The translations under genes were made by a program, and so were the position numbers. From NCBI GenBank assembly GCA_002732845.1, contig NVSZ01000003.1, positions 50,714-58,168 of the forward strand: a DNA stretch of 7,455 bases, in the 5' to 3' direction. This document shows, in pieces, positions 4,942 to 7,455 of this stretch; position 1 is the first letter of the stretch; each line of letters begins with the position of its first letter. A model generated the notes under the pieces. The model saw nothing but the letters and a program-made list of their open reading frames with translations, was not told the origin of the DNA and searched no databases. The DNA comes from Rhodospirillaceae bacterium (GTDB lineage: Bacteria > Pseudomonadota > Alphaproteobacteria > Rhodospirillales > Magnetovibrionaceae).

Positions 4942-7053
4942 ATGTTGACCAAAATTTTAAGTGCGGGCAAAACCCGCGCCGCTTTAAGCACGCTTTTGCT
5001 TTCCTCCACCGCTTTGATCCAACCTGCCTTGGCCCAAAATGCACAAGACCCAATGGTTTTGGAAGGTATCGTGATTGAAGGCAAAAGCTTGCCCGTAATC
5101 ATCAATACCGAACTGAACCGCACCGACATTGCCCCTGCGGCTGATGTGGGGGATTTCCTGCGCGGTATTCCGGGTGTGGACGCCGTACGGATGAGTGGTC
5201 ACGGACTAGACCCCGTCATTCGCGGACAGCAACAAGATCAGTTAAACGTCATCAGTGATGGGGCGTTTATGTATGGCGGTTGCCCCAGTCGTATGGACCC
5301 GCCCGCATCGCTGACGTCTATCGACAGCTATGACAGCGTAACCATCGAAAAAGGCTTCCAAAGTGTTCGTCACGGCCCCGGCGGAACAGGCGGAACAATT
5401 ATTTTGGAACGCAAACGTCCTGCTCTTGATGATCAAAAACCGTATCAGGTTAAATTTGGTATTGGCGGAAATTCAAACGATTCCGCTTATACCAGCAACT
5501 TAGACGCCGCTTATAAGCTGGGTGAAGGCTACGTGAAAGTTTCCGGAACCAAAAGCCATGCCGCAAATTACAGTGATGGATCTGGCAAAAAAGTTCGCAG
5601 TGCGTTCAATCAATGGTCATCCGGTTTAGAATTAGGCTGGACTCCTAACGCCCGCACAGAACTTACATTGGGTTATGAATATGACAATACAACGGATGTC
5701 TTGTTCGCGGGTGCCGGCATGGATTCTCCCGATGCCACCACAGGCGTTATTCGCCTGAAATTCAAAAAAGATGTCGAGGGCTCAACAGTCAAAACGTTCC
5801 GCTTTAATGCCTATGATACCCGCGTCGATCACCTGATGGATAACTATTCTTTGCGGACTGTTGGCGCGATGTACATGAAAACGCCCAGCACCTCCGATAC
5901 CCAAGGTTTTAAGGTCGAAGGTGATCTGAAGGTTTCAGGTCTGCCCGTTTTGCTTGGCCTTGACTACAAAGGCCTAGATCGCACCGCCATTCGCTATCGG
6001 GGCACAAACACCACCAACGTTGATACCACGCAAGCCTATATTTGGCCGGGTGTCGAAAGCCGCGAAATTGGTTTGTTTGGGGAAACCACATACGCCTTTG
6101 ACGACACAAGTTCGGTTAAATTTGGACTGCGCTATGACAACGTCAACGTCACCGCTGGTAAAACGAACATTGTTGCCGATATCGCGGCCATGGGCGCGGA
6201 TCGTTCCGCCAACCAACTGTACAGTATGTATTACGGTTATGAATTTTCAGACGTCACCGAACACAACATCAGTGGTTTGATGCGGTTTGAACAAAAATAT
6301 AGCAAGGATACCTCTTCCTATATGACGCTTAGTCGTTCTGTGCGGACCGCTGATACAACGGAACGCACCATTGCGGCTGATAATATGACGGCCACCAATC
6401 GTATTATTGGCAACGCCCGTTTGAATCCTGAAAAACATTATCAAATTGATGTGGGCATGAATACAAATCTTGGTGGATTTGACGTGTCGGCTTCGGCTTA
6501 TTATGACCGCGTAAACGATTACATCTTCCGAGACGTGGCGCGTGGACAAAGCGAAATTTTGCTCAACGATACAGCCGTTGTGTTTCGCAACATTGATGCG
6601 AACTTGATGGGTTTTGACCTTTCTGCAAACCGCACCTTTGCCAACAAAATTTCAATGGTCAGTTCCTTGACCTTCACCCGTGGTGAAAACTCCGACACCA
6701 ACGGTGCCTTGGCACAAATTCCACCATTGAAAATGACCATGGATGTTTCCTATCCAACAAAGGGTTGGTTGTTGGGTGTGCGCGGCAATGCGGCCATGAA
6801 GCAAACCCGTGTGGACGATGATACAGCCACAGGCAGTGGGCGCGATGTCGGAAAAACAGCGGGCTATGTCACCGCTGATTTTTATGCGGCAAATTCCCTG
6901 ACCGATAACCTGGACTTAGGCTTTGGCGTAACCAACATGTTCGATACGACCTATGCCAGCCATTTAAACAAGGGCAATTCATTTGACGCAACAGAGACAC
7001 AAGTGAATGAACCCGGTCGCGCATTTTACATTCGCCTGACCGGAATGTTCTAA
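4942..7053 (+). CDS. TonB-dependent copper receptor, OprC/NosA family
   Basis: This 703-residue outer-membrane protein has a signal peptide (core about 14-27, likely cleavage after PALA at 31) and a possible TonB box (about 38-46, VLEGIVIEG). The plug domain spans about 55-158 (FLRGIPGVDAVRMSGHG, PVIRGQQQDQLNV, GPGGTGGTIILERKRP), followed by a beta barrel ending in phenylalanine (YIRLTGMF), as outer-membrane barrels do. The plug sequence MYGGCPSRMDPP and the later DTRVDHLMDNYSLR are family signatures. They hold C114, M118, H297 and M299, matching the CxxxM and HxM ligands that bind copper in Pseudomonas OprC, with similar separation (183 residues from Cys to His). It should import copper using energy passed on by TonB. 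The start is forced: an in-frame TGA lies at 4933-4935, three codons before. It sits between the cruR-like gene and tonB. Confidence 0.93.
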   Translation: MLTKILSAGKTRAALSTLLLSSTALIQPALAQNAQDPMVLEGIVIEGKSLPVIINTELNRTDIAPAADVGDFLRGIPGVDAVRMSGHGLDPVIRGQQQDQLNVISDGAFMYGGCPSRMDPPASLTSIDSYDSVTIEKGFQSVRHGPGGTGGTIILERKRPALDDQKPYQVKFGIGGNSNDSAYTSNLDAAYKLGEGYVKVSGTKSHAANYSDGSGKKVRSAFNQWSSGLELGWTPNARTELTLGYEYDNTTDVLFAGAGMDSPDATTGVIRLKFKKDVEGSTVKTFRFNAYDTRVDHLMDNYSLRTVGAMYMKTPSTSDTQGFKVEGDLKVSGLPVLLGLDYKGLDRTAIRYRGTNTTNVDTTQAYIWPGVESREIGLFGETTYAFDDTSSVKFGLRYDNVNVTAGKTNIVADIAAMGADRSANQLYSMYYGYEFSDVTEHNISGLMRFEQKYSKDTSSYMTLSRSVRTADTTERTIAADNMTATNRIIGNARLNPEKHYQIDVGMNTNLGGFDVSASAYYDRVNDYIFRDVARGQSEILLNDTAVVFRNIDANLMGFDLSANRTFANKISMVSSLTFTRGENSDTNGALAQIPPLKMTMDVSYPTKGWLLGVRGNAAMKQTRVDDDTATGSGRDVGKTAGYVTADFYAANSLTDNLDLGFGVTNMFDTTYASHLNKGNSFDATETQVNEPGRAFYIRLTGMF

Positions 7054-7067
7054 GTCAAAGCCAGACA

Positions 7068-7455
7068 ATGCCCTTTGTGCACCAAACCATTTTAAAAGCC
7101 ACAGCCTCCCTTGGGATGGCTGTGGTTGTGCATGGGGCATTGTTTTGGGGCTTTGTCCAAACGGATCAAAAGACCACAACACCACCGCAAATTCTCAGCA
7201 GTTTTGAAGTTGTTGAATTGGCCTCTTCGGGGGCCCCAAAACAAGAAGAGCCAATTGAAGACATCCCCCCAGAGACCATCCCCAAAAAAGTCGTGGAACC
7301 CAAAATTATACCGGTGGCTGTCTCGCAACCCAGCCCTGTTCAAGTTGCGAAGGTAAAACCGAAACCTGAGCCAAAACCCGTACTAAAGCCTAAGCCTAAA
7401 CCTAAGTTCAAACCCAAACCTAAGCCCATTGCTAAAGTTAAACCCATCGTTAAAC
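7068..7455 (+). CDS. tonB: TonB energy transducer (3' end cut off by the window edge)
   Basis: This is an open frame of 129 codons to the window end. A short cytoplasmic start is followed by one membrane anchor (about 12-30, SLGMAVVVHGALFWGFV), then an acidic-proline stretch (EEPIEDIPPETIP, about 60-72) and a Pro-Lys-rich periplasmic spacer (about 95-129). The anchor holds H22 in HGA, matching the essential histidine of the TonB SxxxH motif, though the serine position is alanine here (A18). The C-terminal receptor-contact domain lies beyond the window. TonB couples the proton motive force, through ExbB-ExbD, to outer-membrane receptors. It starts 14 bases after the receptor stop, so the two are probably one transcript and translationally coupled; no good ribosome site is seen. 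An ATG at 7116 is an alternative start that would shorten the cytoplasmic part. Confidence 0.9.
   Translation, partial: MPFVHQTILKATASLGMAVVVHGALFWGFVQTDQKTTTPPQILSSFEVVELASSGAPKQEEPIEDIPPETIPKKVVEPKIIPVAVSQPSPVQVAKVKPKPEPKPVLKPKPKPKFKPKPKPIAKVKPIVK
7350..7455 (+). repeat. Pro-Lys codon repeat within tonB
   Basis: The stretch encodes mostly alternating lysine and proline, with near-repeats of CCTAAG and CCTAAA. It forms the extended spacer that lets TonB cross the periplasm. Such low-complexity DNA can vary in length between strains. It continues to the window end, so its full size is unknown. Confidence 0.7.

Noticed and set aside
4932..5078. 48-codon frame starting at the ATG at 4932, overlapping the receptor start.
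   Set aside because: No recognisable product; its codons overlap the receptor signal peptide. It is kept only as a point in the discussion of receptor initiation.

Overview
The window looks like a piece of an alphaproteobacterial chromosome. This is inferred from the protein styles (a CHASE/PAS histidine kinase, an HD-GYP response regulator, an OprC/NosA-type TonB receptor), moderate GC with AT-rich intergenic DNA, and the general feel of marine Rhodospirillales-like genomes. The genus cannot be fixed from the sequence. No RNA genes, insertion sequences, CRISPR arrays or phage genes were seen.

Minus strand, 1-3903: a three-gene signalling operon read right to left. A secreted family-3 periplasmic solute-binding protein (3172-3903) is followed after 2 bases by a membrane CHASE-PAS-HisKA-HATPase histidine kinase (872-3169). 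After 35 bases comes a response regulator whose output is an HD-GYP c-di-GMP phosphodiesterase domain (cut off at the window edge, start at 836). No ABC permease or ATPase is visible beside the binding protein, so it may serve as the kinase's ligand sensor. The inferred flow is periplasmic ligand, kinase, phosphorylated receiver, c-di-GMP hydrolysis.

Middle, 3904-4458: a 555-base divergent intergenic region, unusually rich in inverted repeats. It holds a perfect 12-bp palindrome, two adjacent hairpins, a 6-3-6 inverted repeat, a long imperfect hairpin with 17 pairs, and a possible 17-residue cysteine-rich ORF.

Plus strand, 4459-7455: a copper-uptake operon. Gene 1 is a small DUF2946 protein with a CxxC motif (CSHC) and a C-terminal RAPP motif. 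These are the two hallmarks of CruR, the copper-responsive upstream ORF described in Bordetella pertussis, whose translation controls Rho-dependent termination ahead of a TonB-dependent receptor. Gene 2 is a TonB-dependent copper receptor of the OprC/NosA family with the CxxxM and HxM copper ligands intact. Gene 3, cut off by the window end, is a TonB energy transducer with an N-terminal membrane anchor and a Pro-Lys-rich spacer. Together they suggest copper import across the outer membrane, with its own TonB and a built-in post-transcriptional copper switch. Whether the signalling operon is functionally linked to copper is not shown by the sequence.
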